64,000 nt of DNA from Roseobacter sp. MH60115 (GTDB lineage: Bacteria > Pseudomonadota > Alphaproteobacteria > Rhodobacterales > Rhodobacteraceae), in the NCBI RefSeq assembly GCF_015644665.1, contig NZ_JADOBQ010000002.1, positions 434,001-498,000 of the forward strand, given 5' to 3'. The notes under the pieces were generated by a model. That model ran no database searches and was not told the DNA's origin. It worked only from the letters and a program-made list of their open reading frames with translations. Positions 37,771 to 46,039 of the stretch are shown here, one piece after another (the first letter of the stretch is position 1; each line of letters opens with the position of its first letter). The translations under genes and the position numbers were made by a program.

Positions 37771-38873
37771 AAATTAACCCCTGTTACAGCCGGCCATCCA
37801 TGAATACCTGATCGGTCAAGAAATCGATTATAATACTCTACCAAAAGCTCCAGATAATCTACCATTATAACAGGGTTTTTTCGGTAGTTGTAGGGAGGTC
37901 GCCCATGCGCAATATGACCTCTGTCGATAAACATTTTTTTTATTGTTTCTTCATCTTTTTTACGCCAAAGAACCGCGTCGCGGCGAAGTTTGTCTCCGTA
38001 GCCATTGATTTTTTTTCCGGAGAGGGCTCGCATCTTGCACTCCATTATCTCTAGAGCTACACAAGCGTTAACTAGGCAATTATGATCTTCATGAGCCATG
38101 AATGCTGAAACCGCATCCATAAAGAAGCTGGTTGCAGATTCCATTTCGCGACCAGCGCGTATTCTACTGTCTATCTCTGCCCATTCATTTTTTCCAACGG
38201 GCCGCTCAAAACCCAATCTATTCGTCAAAGAAGTACTTCCTCGCCAAGTCCCTGTGTAGCTGTCGCTGTTGCTTGAAGGATATGGCTTAGCCGCACCAAA
38301 TGACGGCGTTAGTTCAAAGCTAAGACGATGCCCGAGATCAAACGGGTTAGTCCTTGAGCTAAGCCACCACTGGAAAGTAACTTCTCTCACTGCGCTCCTA
38401 AACAACCTAATGAGTTCATGTATGTCATTTTCTGGATTGCCATCCAGAAAATCAATTCTTAGGCCTAAGCAAGAGAGACAGTCATCACCGGCATTTGAAG
38501 CCGTCATTCCATTTATTGCGTAACCAGGAACAGATATTCGCCCATCTTGATCCGCGGGGATGTGGATATCCGACATGGCCCCCGCGTTTCTCGCCTTTTG
38601 ATTGATTTCGAACGGCTCATAAATTCGAAACGAAGGAGAAATAATTGGGTTAAAGGAGCCTTTCGCCATGATGATCGGTGTCGGCATTTCAACAAGATAG
38701 CCGCTCCAATCACTTAAGGTTTTGCTGGGAAGGCCGTCACATTCCTCCTGACTATCGCCTTCCGAGCGGGGGTTACCCGCAAAATTTGGGGTCACTCGAT
38801 AACTTATACGATTTCTCGACCATCTAATTCCTGAGGATCGAACCGGAACATCAAACGAAACGGTTAAAGCCAT
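37767..38873 (-). CDS. HEPN-like C-terminal domain protein, candidate defence or stress RNase
   Basis: A 368-residue protein, start at 38873 ([14 protein letters not shown]). Residues 1-230 form a beta-rich region I cannot name. Residues about 245-355 are helical: [20 protein letters not shown], then [20 protein letters not shown], then [13 protein letters not shown], and a final helix [18 protein letters not shown]. The RGHIAHG segment fits the RX4H catalytic motif of HEPN nucleases (compare the common RNKIAHG), and the layout resembles ApeA-like HEPN proteins. The gene is distinctly AT-rich compared with lepA and shares 4 bases with its stop. No toxin-antitoxin partner is adjacent. The HEPN assignment is an inference from motif and helix pattern. 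Confidence 0.55.
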   Translation of the reverse strand: MALTVSFDVPVRSSGIRWSRNRISYRVTPNFAGNPRSEGDSQEECDGLPSKTLSDWSGYLVEMPTPIIMAKGSFNPIISPSFRIYEPFEINQKARNAGAMSDIHIPADQDGRISVPGYAINGMTASNAGDDCLSCLGLRIDFLDGNPENDIHELIRLFRSAVREVTFQWWLSSRTNPFDLGHRLSFELTPSFGAAKPYPSSNSDSYTGTWRGSTSLTNRLGFERPVGKNEWAEIDSRIRAGREMESATSFFMDAVSAFMAHEDHNCLVNACVALEIMECKMRALSGKKINGYGDKLRRDAVLWRKKDEETIKKMFIDRGHIAHGRPPYNYRKNPVIMVDYLELLVEYYNRFLDRSGIHGWPAVTGVNF

Positions 38874-39208
38874 TAGTTCTCCGCAAACAGTAAAGGTATG
38901 CACACGATGCTTACATCAATTGTCCCATTTGGATTTGCCAATGGTCAATACAAATATTGCTTGGTTGATGTGCATGAAAATCTACAGCTAACGAGTATAA
39001 TTAATTTGAAGTAGTCAAGGTTAAGCCCAATGCTTTGATCCGAGTCGCTTAGGTGTAAGTCCCTTCAATTTTTCTGTTTAGATCGGATAGTGTGGTTGAG
39101 ATTGATAAGTAAGGCCGTAGAGATCCTTCACAATCCGTTCAGAAAAACCAACGGACTGAAAAATCGCCTTCCTTCTGGAATACTGCCAAATCACACGATA
39201 ATTCCAGA

Positions 39209-39263
39209 TTATCCCCAAGTTACCCACAGTTGAAACCGCAACAAATTCAATGCTTTATCCACA
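39209..39263 (+). promoter_or_regulatory. Cluster of DnaA-box-like 9-mers
   Basis: TTATCCCCA (39209-39217), TTACCCACA (39220-39228) and the consensus box TTATCCACA (39255-39263) lie in the same orientation within 55 bases, at the end of an AT-rich, gene-free stretch (38874-39290). This may be a DnaA-bound regulatory site or part of a replication origin. Confidence 0.45.
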
Positions 39264-39329
39264 AGAAATTTCCGGAATCCGTCATTTTTTTGTTGCACGA
39301 CTCACCCGGGAAGACGCAGTCTAAGGTTA

Positions 39330-39760
39330 CCGCAACGGAGTTCACTGAACGAAGGAGCGGACGCAAAACCCCCTTGGGGTGGTGGCGGAACGGGATAGGC
39401 CTTCGGGTCAGGTTCGGATCGCAAACCCTTTGAGGAAGCAGGTCGGATCGTGTGGAGGCGAAAGCCTCGTGACGAATGGGCGGCGGAGGTCTGGTGCGAA
39501 GAAGTCGGAGAGGCTCGCAAGGGTCACGAAGACGGGCACGTGTAGGCGGGGAGGATGCGGGAGAGGGTCGGTCTTCGGACAGGTCGTCTCGGCAGGGGGT
39601 GGTAACGCTCTCATGCAAGCTGGGCCTGCTGTCGCCCTCTGGGGGGATATAGAGGTTCAAGAAGGCGTCAGGATGTGCCTCCGGGCACGGGTCTGGACCT
39701 CGGTCTGATCCCCTGGCGCCTTTCGCTATTCCGGGTGGGCGTTTCCCCCGGACATCCAAG
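39330..39760 (+). ncRNA. Candidate long structured noncoding RNA
   Basis: About 430 gene-free bases that are purine-rich on the plus strand and full of short, stably capped hairpins: ACCCC-CTT-GGGGT (39368-39380), GGCC-TTCG-GGTC (39398-39409), GAGGC-GAAA-GCCTC (39455-39468), GTC-TTCG-GAC (39571-39580), GTGCC-TCCG-GGCAC (39675-39688) and a final GC-rich stem near 39731-39751. UUCG and GAAA loops at this density are a hallmark of structured RNA. I do not find the core motifs of RNase P RNA, tmRNA, SRP RNA or 6S RNA. The open frames here are of low complexity. The limits are approximate. The strand is chosen from the tetraloop sequences. Confidence 0.4.
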
Positions 39761-39832
39761 ACCCAATTGACCCAAATCAAGGCAGTGCTGCCGGGCTCAT
39801 GTGATCTTTCCGCCGGACGGAAGGAGAGACAT

Positions 39833-40156
39833 ATGGATGACGCAGTCGCGAAAGACACCCTGTTGGCGCGCCGCAAGGAGCTTGTCGGCCATCTGACGGA
39901 GGTGGAGCATCAGTTGGATGAGACCCCGACGAAGGATCTGGAGGATTTTTCGACGGAACGGCAGGGCGATGAGGTGCTCGAAGCGCTGGGGCAGGCGGAG
40001 TTGAACGAGGTCCGGCGCATTGATGCCGCCCTCGCGCGGGTCGATGCGGGGACCTACGGCATCTGTCTGGACTGCGGCGACGATATCTCTGATGCGCGGC
40101 TCGCCATTCTCCCCGACACACCGCTGTGCAAGATCTGCGCAGCCAAGGCAGCCTAG
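39833..40156 (+). CDS. DksA/TraR C4-type zinc finger protein
   Basis: A 107-residue protein. The N-terminal coiled-coil hairpin (about residues 5-70) is followed by a C4 zinc finger, ICLDCGDDISDARLAILPDT then PLCKICAAK. It is shorter than true DksA and fits the alphaproteobacterial DksA-like group that binds the secondary channel of RNA polymerase. GGAGAG lies before the ATG at 39833, which is preferred over 39767. Confidence 0.88.
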   Translation: MDDAVAKDTLLARRKELVGHLTEVEHQLDETPTKDLEDFSTERQGDEVLEALGQAELNEVRRIDAALARVDAGTYGICLDCGDDISDARLAILPDTPLCKICAAKAA

Positions 40157-40167
40157 GAGGGTTTCCC

Positions 40168-40347
40168 ATGCTACGTTTGACCGCAATTCTTTACTGCTTC
40201 GTCGCCGCAACCATGGCTGGCATCGGCGTGATCACCGTGCTGAGCATGGGCTATACGGCGGTGATGCCGATCCTGATCGCTGCCGGAGCGGGTGCGGCGC
40301 TGGCGTTGCCCGTCTCCTGGATGATCGCGGCGCGCATCACCGCCTGA
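40168..40347 (+). CDS. Small two-helix membrane protein
   Basis: A 59-residue protein, preceded by GGAGGG and an ATG at 40168. It consists of two membrane helices (about 5-28 and 31-55) with almost no soluble part. Relatives in Rhodobacteraceae are sometimes mislabelled CTP synthetase. It lies 11 bases after the DksA-like gene and so is probably cotranscribed. Function unknown. Confidence 0.7.
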   Translation: MLRLTAILYCFVAATMAGIGVITVLSMGYTAVMPILIAAGAGAALALPVSWMIAARITA

Positions 40348-40353
40348 CCCGGA

Positions 40354-40470
40354 TCAGATCGCGTCGTCGAGCGCCTGCCCTGCGTTGGTCACGTCGCGGC
40401 CGACGCCTTTGGTGGTTTCACAGGCCGCCAAGGTGAATACGACGGCGAGAGCAACGGCAAGTCTGATCAT
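40354..40470 (-). CDS. Entericidin-like small lipoprotein, copy 1
   Basis: A 38-residue lipoprotein: signal peptide MIRLAVALAVVFTLAAC followed by ETTKGVGRDVTNAGQALDDA. This is the entericidin A/B pattern (lipobox cysteine, then TxxGxGxDxxxAGxAxxxA). Entericidins are small envelope lipoproteins linked to stress and cell lysis control in enterobacteria. GGAGAG-like sequence precedes the start. It has a close paralog 118 bases upstream. Confidence 0.82.
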   Translation of the reverse strand: MIRLAVALAVVFTLAACETTKGVGRDVTNAGQALDDAI

Positions 40471-40534
40471 GGGAGAGGTCCTTTGTTTGAAGTTCTGGCT
40501 TTACCGTACACTGATTTGCGCAGCCAGTTCACGC

Positions 40535-40562
40535 AAAAAAAGAGGTGGCACAAGGCCACCTC
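40535..40562 (-). terminator. Rho-independent terminator of the second entericidin gene
   Basis: On the minus strand a perfect 8-bp stem (GAGGTGGC / GCCACCTC, loop of five) is followed by seven T residues, 26 bases after the stop of the upstream entericidin copy. Confidence 0.85.
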
Positions 40563-40587
40563 GATTTTCGTGTCGGATCGGCCCGGA

Positions 40588-40707
40588 TCAGGTCGCGGCG
40601 TCCTGAATGGCCTCGCCGGCGTCTTCGACATCGCGGCCTACACCCTTGGTGGTTTCGCAGGCGGCCAGTGCGGTCAAAACGGTGATTGCGGCAAGTATTC
40701 TGAGCAT
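40588..40707 (-). CDS. Entericidin-like small lipoprotein, copy 2
   Basis: A 39-residue lipoprotein, MLRILAAITVLTALAAC followed by ETTKGVGRDVEDAGEAIQDA. It is a paralog of the copy at 40354-40470, with the same first ten residues after the cysteine. It has its own strong terminator, so the two copies are separate transcription units or the terminator partly insulates the second. GGAAAC precedes the start. Confidence 0.82.
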   Translation of the reverse strand: MLRILAAITVLTALAACETTKGVGRDVEDAGEAIQDAAT

Positions 40708-40771
40708 GGTGTTTCCTTCTTTTGTTCAAGAGGGCAACGCCGCATGCCACCTGTTGGTTCCCAAAGATTTG

Positions 40772-41251
40772 TCACGTCGCGCGGTAAAAAAGATAGCGGT
40801 CCGGGGCAATGGTGTCGGGACCGGTAATCTGATCGAAACCGGTGAGCGGTTGTTGGCTGACGATCAGCCCACCCGGCACCATCAGGGGCGCGATAAAGGG
40901 CGACAGGCGGGCGCCTTCGGCGACATCCTTTTCCTTGATCCCATGGCCGAAATCATAGTGCGCCAGGGCGATCCCGGGCGTTGCCTGCGCAAGACGGGTC
41001 AGCGCGTCCTCGGCCTCGCCCATGATAAAGCAATCTGCGGGGGGAATGCAGGACGGGTGCGGTTGCAAAACCCGATCGATCACCCAGATCCGGCGGTCTG
41101 GCAGGCGTTCGCGTAAGTGGTCGTAGGTGCGCCCGTTGCCGAGGCCCAATTCGAGCACGTCTCCATCAAGTTGAGCAATCTGCGACGCGGCCCAGTCGAG
41201 CCCGTCGATCTGCGCAGAAAGCCTGCGGCGCATGGATTCAAGACGGCTCAT
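40772..41251 (-). CDS. Class I SAM-dependent methyltransferase, paralog A
   Basis: A 159-residue protein. The SAM-binding glycine loop is VLELGLGNGRTYDHLRERL, the acidic residue after strand 2 is in WVIDRVL, and the last conserved block is LMVPGGLIVSQQPL. It is the last gene of the glycan operon and overlaps the deacetylase as ATGA. It is clearly related along its length to the protein encoded at 61027-61512. The acceptor is unknown; a sugar or lipid intermediate is plausible from context. Confidence 0.8.
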   Translation of the reverse strand: MSRLESMRRRLSAQIDGLDWAASQIAQLDGDVLELGLGNGRTYDHLRERLPDRRIWVIDRVLQPHPSCIPPADCFIMGEAEDALTRLAQATPGIALAHYDFGHGIKEKDVAEGARLSPFIAPLMVPGGLIVSQQPLTGFDQITGPDTIAPDRYLFYRAT

Positions 41252-42009
41252 CGCGTCTCCTTCAGGGATTGGGTCAAGGTCATGCTCACGGCGCCGCCGT
41301 CCAGCATTTCGCTGAGAAAGGCGCGGGAAAAAGACCAGATGTCAGGTGTATGGACAAGGTGATGGGTGAGGTACCCGAGCGGTTCGGTAGAATCCTCGCC
41401 ACCTTGCCGTCGGGCCTCCAGATGCCGAACGGTTTGGCCGATGATGTGTTCTGGCCGGGCCAGGTCACGCGTGCCGCGCCAGTCAATCGGATCGATATGC
41501 GCGTTGACCGCAAGCAGACCTGGAACGGGCTGGACCGTCACACGCGGCGTGAAGGTGGACACAATGCGGTAGCCGGAGTGCACAAGCAGCGGCAACACAT
41601 CGGGATGCAGCCGGTTCCACGGTGCAACAAAGGCAGGCGCAAGGCGTGCCCCGAACAGGGCCGTCAGGCAGGTCAGCCCTCGTTCAAGCAGCTCTGCGGA
41701 ATCGGTATGAACCTGCCCGAATTCGGCTTTCTTCTGGCCTTCTGGTGCACGGTTTTCATGGGACCAGCCATGCACGGTGGGCACGAGCAGGGGCTGCTCG
41801 CCCACGTAGTCTGCTAGAGCCTGTTGCGCAAAGGCCGGGATGACGGCCAGATGCACAGGCATGGCTAGGTCTGTTGCGAGTTGTGACAGCTCATCAAGCG
41901 CTGGCGTTACATCAACAGCGTCGTCATCCCGCCACCAGAGGGGCAGCACCCTTTTCTCGGCGCGCCACAGCGCCAGTTCAGCGCGCAACGGGGACCAGTC
42001 AATCCGCAT
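41248..42009 (-). CDS. Polysaccharide deacetylase-like protein
   Basis: A 253-residue protein of the carbohydrate esterase 4 / DUF2334-like deacetylase fold. It shows the metal-binding start LPLWWRDDDAVDVTP, a VHGWSHENRAP block with paired histidines, and a FVAPWNRLHPDVLPLL block. Enzymes of this fold remove N-acetyl groups from sugars. The start at 42009 overlaps the upstream glycosyltransferase by 11 bases; a longer frame starting at 42135 lies inside that gene. Confidence 0.8.
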   Translation of the reverse strand: MRIDWSPLRAELALWRAEKRVLPLWWRDDDAVDVTPALDELSQLATDLAMPVHLAVIPAFAQQALADYVGEQPLLVPTVHGWSHENRAPEGQKKAEFGQVHTDSAELLERGLTCLTALFGARLAPAFVAPWNRLHPDVLPLLVHSGYRIVSTFTPRVTVQPVPGLLAVNAHIDPIDWRGTRDLARPEHIIGQTVRHLEARRQGGEDSTEPLGYLTHHLVHTPDIWSFSRAFLSEMLDGGAVSMTLTQSLKETR

Positions 42010-43144
42010 GGTGCTTACCCGCCAATTCCTGCACAATGCGTACGGTGTTCTGCGCGCCATGCAGGCCCGAAGTGCGCGCCGCCCGGCGGGGGGCGCTGAT
42101 CGCCTTTTGCACCTGCTCCAGAAGCGTCTGGCCATTGAGCGCGGCGCTGGTCAGCACGTTGATACCGGGCAGGCGTGCGAGCGCCTCGGCACGCAGGCTC
42201 TGCTCGGTCTCGTCACCGGCATCGAAGGGCACCAGCACGGCGGGCGTCTGCGTTTGCAACAGGTCCAGCGCGGTGTTGTATCCGGCCATGGAAACGGAGG
42301 CTGCGGCGTGGTGCAGCATCTGCCGGAAATCCGGGCGGGCCGCTTCGACGATGGTGTTCGGCGACGCGTTCTGGCGGAGCGTGGCAATCCGGTCTGCTGC
42401 TTTGGTGCCGCCGACCAGCAATCGCCAGCGCCGGTCCGGATCGTGCCGTGCCGCTTGCAGTGCGGCGTCAAAGACATTGGTTCCCACGTTGCCGCCGCCC
42501 GCGCTGACGAGGACTTCCCCGGTGCCGACACCGTCAGGATGTGCTGGGGCGGGCGGCGGGGCAACAAATCCTGTGTAGTGAAGGTAGGGTGCCAGCGTCT
42601 TTGTGACGGGCCAACTGACCTCCAGCGGGGTCACATCGGCATCGGAATGTACCAGAACCGCATCGTAAAACCGGCTGATAATATCCTCTGTCATCGCCGC
42701 CTTGGCCGGTTTTGAGGGGGGCGCAAGGATATCGCGCACGGATGCGCAGACCAGGGGGCGTTGCGAGAGCGACCGGGCGGCGTCCAGGGCTTCCAAAAAT
42801 TCCGCACGCAACACCCGCCGGCCAAAGGGGAAAAGCTCCGTGGTAACCACATCCGGTGCGATGGCCCGGAGCGTGTCCCGCAGATGTGTTGCGCGCCTTG
42901 CCATCAGGTCTGCGCCGGCGTCCCGTCCATCCGCGTCAAGCAGTCGGGTGAAGTTGACACCATCGGACCGCAGCGGCGGCAATTGCACCAGCTGGACGCC
43001 GCCTGCGTCAAGCTGGTGCGCGGGCATGCCGCCCGACACGACCGTCGCCTTATGCCCTACGGTCGAAAACGCGCGCGCGAGAGTGAGGGCGCGGGCCAGA
43101 TGTCCGGTGCCCAGCAGATGTGTGACGAGGATCAGAACCTTCAT
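41999..43144 (-). CDS. Glycosyltransferase, GT-B fold (MurG/UGT-like)
   Basis: A 381-residue GT-B enzyme. The N-terminal LILVTHLLGTGHLARALTLA motif binds the acceptor side; the C-terminal half has GEVLVSAGGGNVGTNVFDAA and VSMAGYNTALDLLQ then PAVLVPFDAGDETEQSLRA, the nucleotide-sugar site seen in MurG-related enzymes. It shares this architecture with the first gene of the operon (46036-47268). Its start overlaps the phosphatase stop as ATGA. Confidence 0.85.
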   Translation of the reverse strand: MKVLILVTHLLGTGHLARALTLARAFSTVGHKATVVSGGMPAHQLDAGGVQLVQLPPLRSDGVNFTRLLDADGRDAGADLMARRATHLRDTLRAIAPDVVTTELFPFGRRVLRAEFLEALDAARSLSQRPLVCASVRDILAPPSKPAKAAMTEDIISRFYDAVLVHSDADVTPLEVSWPVTKTLAPYLHYTGFVAPPPAPAHPDGVGTGEVLVSAGGGNVGTNVFDAALQAARHDPDRRWRLLVGGTKAADRIATLRQNASPNTIVEAARPDFRQMLHHAAASVSMAGYNTALDLLQTQTPAVLVPFDAGDETEQSLRAEALARLPGINVLTSAALNGQTLLEQVQKAISAPRRAARTSGLHGAQNTVRIVQELAGKHHAD

Positions 43145-43725
43145 GTCTGGCGTGCCTTCAGCCGGACTGGGGTCGGTTCCGCGCGCCAGTCTTCGCCATC
43201 AATCGTGAGGACATAGAGCCTGCTGCGCTTGATCTGGAACGGGGCGGGGCCGTCGAAATCCCAACCCGTCGCCTGCGCCATGAGCACACGCATGATCCCG
43301 ATGTGGCAGACGGCGAGACTGTCTTGCTGCAATCCGTCGACCCATGGCTGCAGCCGCGCCCGCAGATCAGCCGGGCTTTCTCCACCCGGTGGGCGATACT
43401 CCCACCCCCAGTCTTCGATATCGCGATATCCGCTGGCCGGGTCTGCACGCAGATCGATCCCTTTCAGGCCTTCCCAGTCGCCCCAGTCCATCTCCGTCAA
43501 GGCCGGGTCCGTTCGGGGCGCTCTGCCCGCGACCAATTCGGCCGTACGCCGCGCACGGATCAGCGGGCTGGACCACAGCGCGGCAGATGCCCAGGGGGCG
43601 GGCAGGGCCCGCGCGGCCAGATCTGCCTCGGCCTCCGCGTCCAGGGCGACATCGGTGCGGCCCTGGATACGCCCGGCGCGGTTCCAGGGCGTGCGCCCGT
43701 GGCGCAAGAGAGCCAGCCGGATCAT
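43141..43725 (-). CDS. Histidine phosphatase family protein within the glycan operon
   Basis: A 194-residue member with RHGRTPWNRAGRIQGRTDVAL (catalytic RHG at 8-10) near the N terminus and a second histidine in LAVCHIGIMRVLM. It belongs to the cofactor-independent phosphatase/PhoE-like branch. Position between two glycosyltransferase genes with ATGA overlaps on both sides suggests it removes phosphate from a sugar phosphate or lipid-linked intermediate. Confidence 0.88.
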   Translation of the reverse strand: MIRLALLRHGRTPWNRAGRIQGRTDVALDAEAEADLAARALPAPWASAALWSSPLIRARRTAELVAGRAPRTDPALTEMDWGDWEGLKGIDLRADPASGYRDIEDWGWEYRPPGGESPADLRARLQPWVDGLQQDSLAVCHIGIMRVLMAQATGWDFDGPAPFQIKRSRLYVLTIDGEDWRAEPTPVRLKARQT

Positions 43726-44795
43726 GACACCGCCTCGGCAATGGCGTCACAGAGGGTGCGGCTGGCCGATGGCAGCAGGTGATGTTGACCCGTGTAATCT
43801 CTTGCGCGATCACCGGCCTTGATGCGCGTGCATTCATCACCCAGCAGCGCGTCTATTTTCGCGGCAAGCGCTTCGGGGCCGTCTTCCGGGGCGGGGTAGC
43901 TGTCTGGCGCAAGCACGTCACAGACGCCGGGGCGGCGCTGCGCCACGACCGGCAAACCGGCGGCCTGCGCTTCCAGAAAGGTCATGCCGAAGGCTTCGTT
44001 CACGCCGGGCCAGAACAGCAGGCTGGCAGCGGCATAGATGTCCTGCAACGCCGCGTGGTCCAGTGAACCACGCAGCTCAACCTGCGCCCCAAAGGGATGC
44101 ATCATCGAGGCGACCGCATCGAGCGCCGGGCCGTCCCCCGCAACAATGAGCTTCCAGTCCGGTGTTTTCAGCAGATGCAGCGCATCCGCAATCAGTTGAT
44201 AAGACGCGAACTTATCCCCGTGGCGCAACATGCCGACGCTCAGCATCGGACCATTGCGCGCGCCCAGTGGCGGCAATTCGGTGCGCGCCAGAAAGGGGCG
44301 CAGGTGGATGATCTTCTGACCTTGGGTCGCATAGGCCAGCAAGGCTTCTCCATCGCGGTGGGTCAGGTGGAAAATGGCGTGCGCCGCGTCGCTCGCAGCC
44401 TCTGCTGCCTGGGCAAAAGCCGACCATGGGCCGTTCAGCCTCTTACGCGCGCGGGTGGCTTCGATCTGGAAATAGGGAATGTTGAGCGCCGCCGCGACGG
44501 TTGGTCCCAACAGGTCGGGAACCTTGTAGTAGCTGTGGTAGGTGAGCCAGATACGCCAGTTTGAATACCGTCCCTGCATGATCAGCCGCGCGATTTCCTC
44601 TTCTGCCTGTGCAAAGAGCCGCGCCTGAACCTCTGTGTCCCCGGCCTTGTCGCGGGTCTGCAGGGTCGAGACCAGCTCCCACGAGAGCCCGCCGTGATCG
44701 AGCGCCTTGAGAAGCGCGCGCGCCATGGTCCTGTCCCCGGAAGGGACCGGATGAAAGGGCGGTTTCATCGGCGCATAAAAAGCAACCGTGCTCAT
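43722..44795 (-). CDS. Glycosyltransferase family 4
   Basis: A 357-residue GT-B glycosyltransferase. The C-terminal donor site is present as WKLIVAGDGPALDAVASMM, then LLFWPGVNEAFGMTFLEAQA and AGLPVVAQRRPGV, with the EX7E motif of GT4 enzymes. The N-terminal domain is shorter than usual and contains PVPSGDRTMARALLKAL. Overlaps both neighbours by ATGA. Confidence 0.88.
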   Translation of the reverse strand: MSTVAFYAPMKPPFHPVPSGDRTMARALLKALDHGGLSWELVSTLQTRDKAGDTEVQARLFAQAEEEIARLIMQGRYSNWRIWLTYHSYYKVPDLLGPTVAAALNIPYFQIEATRARKRLNGPWSAFAQAAEAASDAAHAIFHLTHRDGEALLAYATQGQKIIHLRPFLARTELPPLGARNGPMLSVGMLRHGDKFASYQLIADALHLLKTPDWKLIVAGDGPALDAVASMMHPFGAQVELRGSLDHAALQDIYAAASLLFWPGVNEAFGMTFLEAQAAGLPVVAQRRPGVCDVLAPDSYPAPEDGPEALAAKIDALLGDECTRIKAGDRARDYTGQHHLLPSASRTLCDAIAEAVS

Positions 44796-46039
44796 TTGGC
44801 CGGTCCCATCATCGCGCGCAGGCGGCGGGACAGTTGCGTGATCCCCGGGGCCATGCGGAACTCCGTGATCAGACGGGTGTAGGCCGCATCCGCCATATGC
44901 GCCGCGGCGGCGGGATCGTTTGCAAGCGTTTCGATGGCGTGGGAAAGGCTGGCGGGGGCATCATCGCTCAGCACGCCATGCACGCCGGTGTCGATGAATT
45001 CCGGAATGGCCGAAACCGGCGTGGAAAGGATGGCAAGCTTCTGGCTGGCGGCCTCCATCAACACGTTGGGCAGACCGTCGCGGTCGCCATCCTCGGCAAC
45101 CCGGCTTGGCAGGACAAAGAGATCGGCGGCGCGCATCGTCTCGATGACCTCGGGCTGATCGCACGGGCCACGCCACGTGATCCTGTCCGCCACGCCCTTG
45201 GCCTGCGCCATCGCCTGCAGCTCTTTCCCAAGCGTACCGCCCCCGATGTGGGTCCAATGCCAGTCGAGGGTGTAGGGCAGGAGCGCCAAGGCCTCGATCA
45301 GGCGGTCAAACCCTTTCTTCTCGACCAGCCGTCCAACGGACATCAGGTGCAGGGGCGCCATCGGGTCCCGTATGTCCCGCTCAGGCGGTGCCGGGAACCG
45401 CGCCAAATCGAGCCCATGGTAGACCAGATCCACCCGGTCAGGCCGATCAGCCAGGGATTGCAGATGGATCGCACCAAACCCGGTGCAGGTCGCCCCAAAG
45501 GTCGCGCCATGACTGTCGGGGTGCAGTTTCTCGCGGAGTTCCCACTCCGGCGAGGTCCAGATATCCTTGGCATGTGCCGAAAAGGACCACGGCAACCCGC
45601 GCAGGATGGCGGTGTAGCGTGCGACCGAAGAAGGGGTGTGCAGAAAATGTGCGTAGAGACCCAGGCTGCCCGGCGGCAGCTCCCGCGCCAGAACGCAGGC
45701 CTGACCAAAGCGGCGCAGGCGGTTTGGCGTCCGGTCCCGGGCATAATCGGCGCGGAACGCACGCCATGCGGTGGTAAACCCCGGGCGGCGCAAGGCGCTC
45801 AGCACACCAAGCAGGACGCGTAGCGGTTCATCCTTGAGGTATTCGGGGAGGTAGTTCACCCGTGCGCGCAAACGGTCATGCAGCGGATGTGTCTTGGGGT
45901 CCGTGGGATGTCGCAGCGACCAGATCTCGAAATCGAGCCCGGCCTCTTCAAGCGCCACAAGCTCCTGCGCGATGAAGGTTTCAGACAGCCGTGGCCACCC
46001 TTTGAGCACGACCGCCAACCGGCCTCTTCGTGGTGTCAT
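44792..46039 (-). CDS. Glycosyltransferase family 4
   Basis: A 415-residue GT4 enzyme. The acceptor-side N terminus reads LKGWPRLSETFIAQELVALE, typical of exopolysaccharide glycosyltransferases such as AmsK/ExoL-type. The donor site contains LMSVGRLVEKKGFDRLIEAL and LFVLPSRVAEDGDRDGLPNV followed by LMEAA. The start overlaps the first operon gene as ATGA. Confidence 0.9.
   Translation of the reverse strand: MTPRRGRLAVVLKGWPRLSETFIAQELVALEEAGLDFEIWSLRHPTDPKTHPLHDRLRARVNYLPEYLKDEPLRVLLGVLSALRRPGFTTAWRAFRADYARDRTPNRLRRFGQACVLARELPPGSLGLYAHFLHTPSSVARYTAILRGLPWSFSAHAKDIWTSPEWELREKLHPDSHGATFGATCTGFGAIHLQSLADRPDRVDLVYHGLDLARFPAPPERDIRDPMAPLHLMSVGRLVEKKGFDRLIEALALLPYTLDWHWTHIGGGTLGKELQAMAQAKGVADRITWRGPCDQPEVIETMRAADLFVLPSRVAEDGDRDGLPNVLMEAASQKLAILSTPVSAIPEFIDTGVHGVLSDDAPASLSHAIETLANDPAAAAHMADAAYTRLITEFRMAPGITQLSRRLRAMMGPAK

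Noticed and set aside
39379-39708. 109-codon plus-strand frame in the same region
   Set aside because: No ribosome site or family; arises from stop-poor GC-rich sequence.
39330-39760. RNase P RNA, tmRNA, SRP or 6S RNA
   Set aside because: The conserved cores of these RNAs (for example GAGGAAAGTCC and ACAGAAA for RNase P) are not visible.
39247-39876. 209-codon minus-strand frame across the structured region
   Set aside because: Pro/Arg/Ser-rich without a domain, overlaps the dksA-like start, and the DNA shows hairpin structure; better explained as noncoding RNA.
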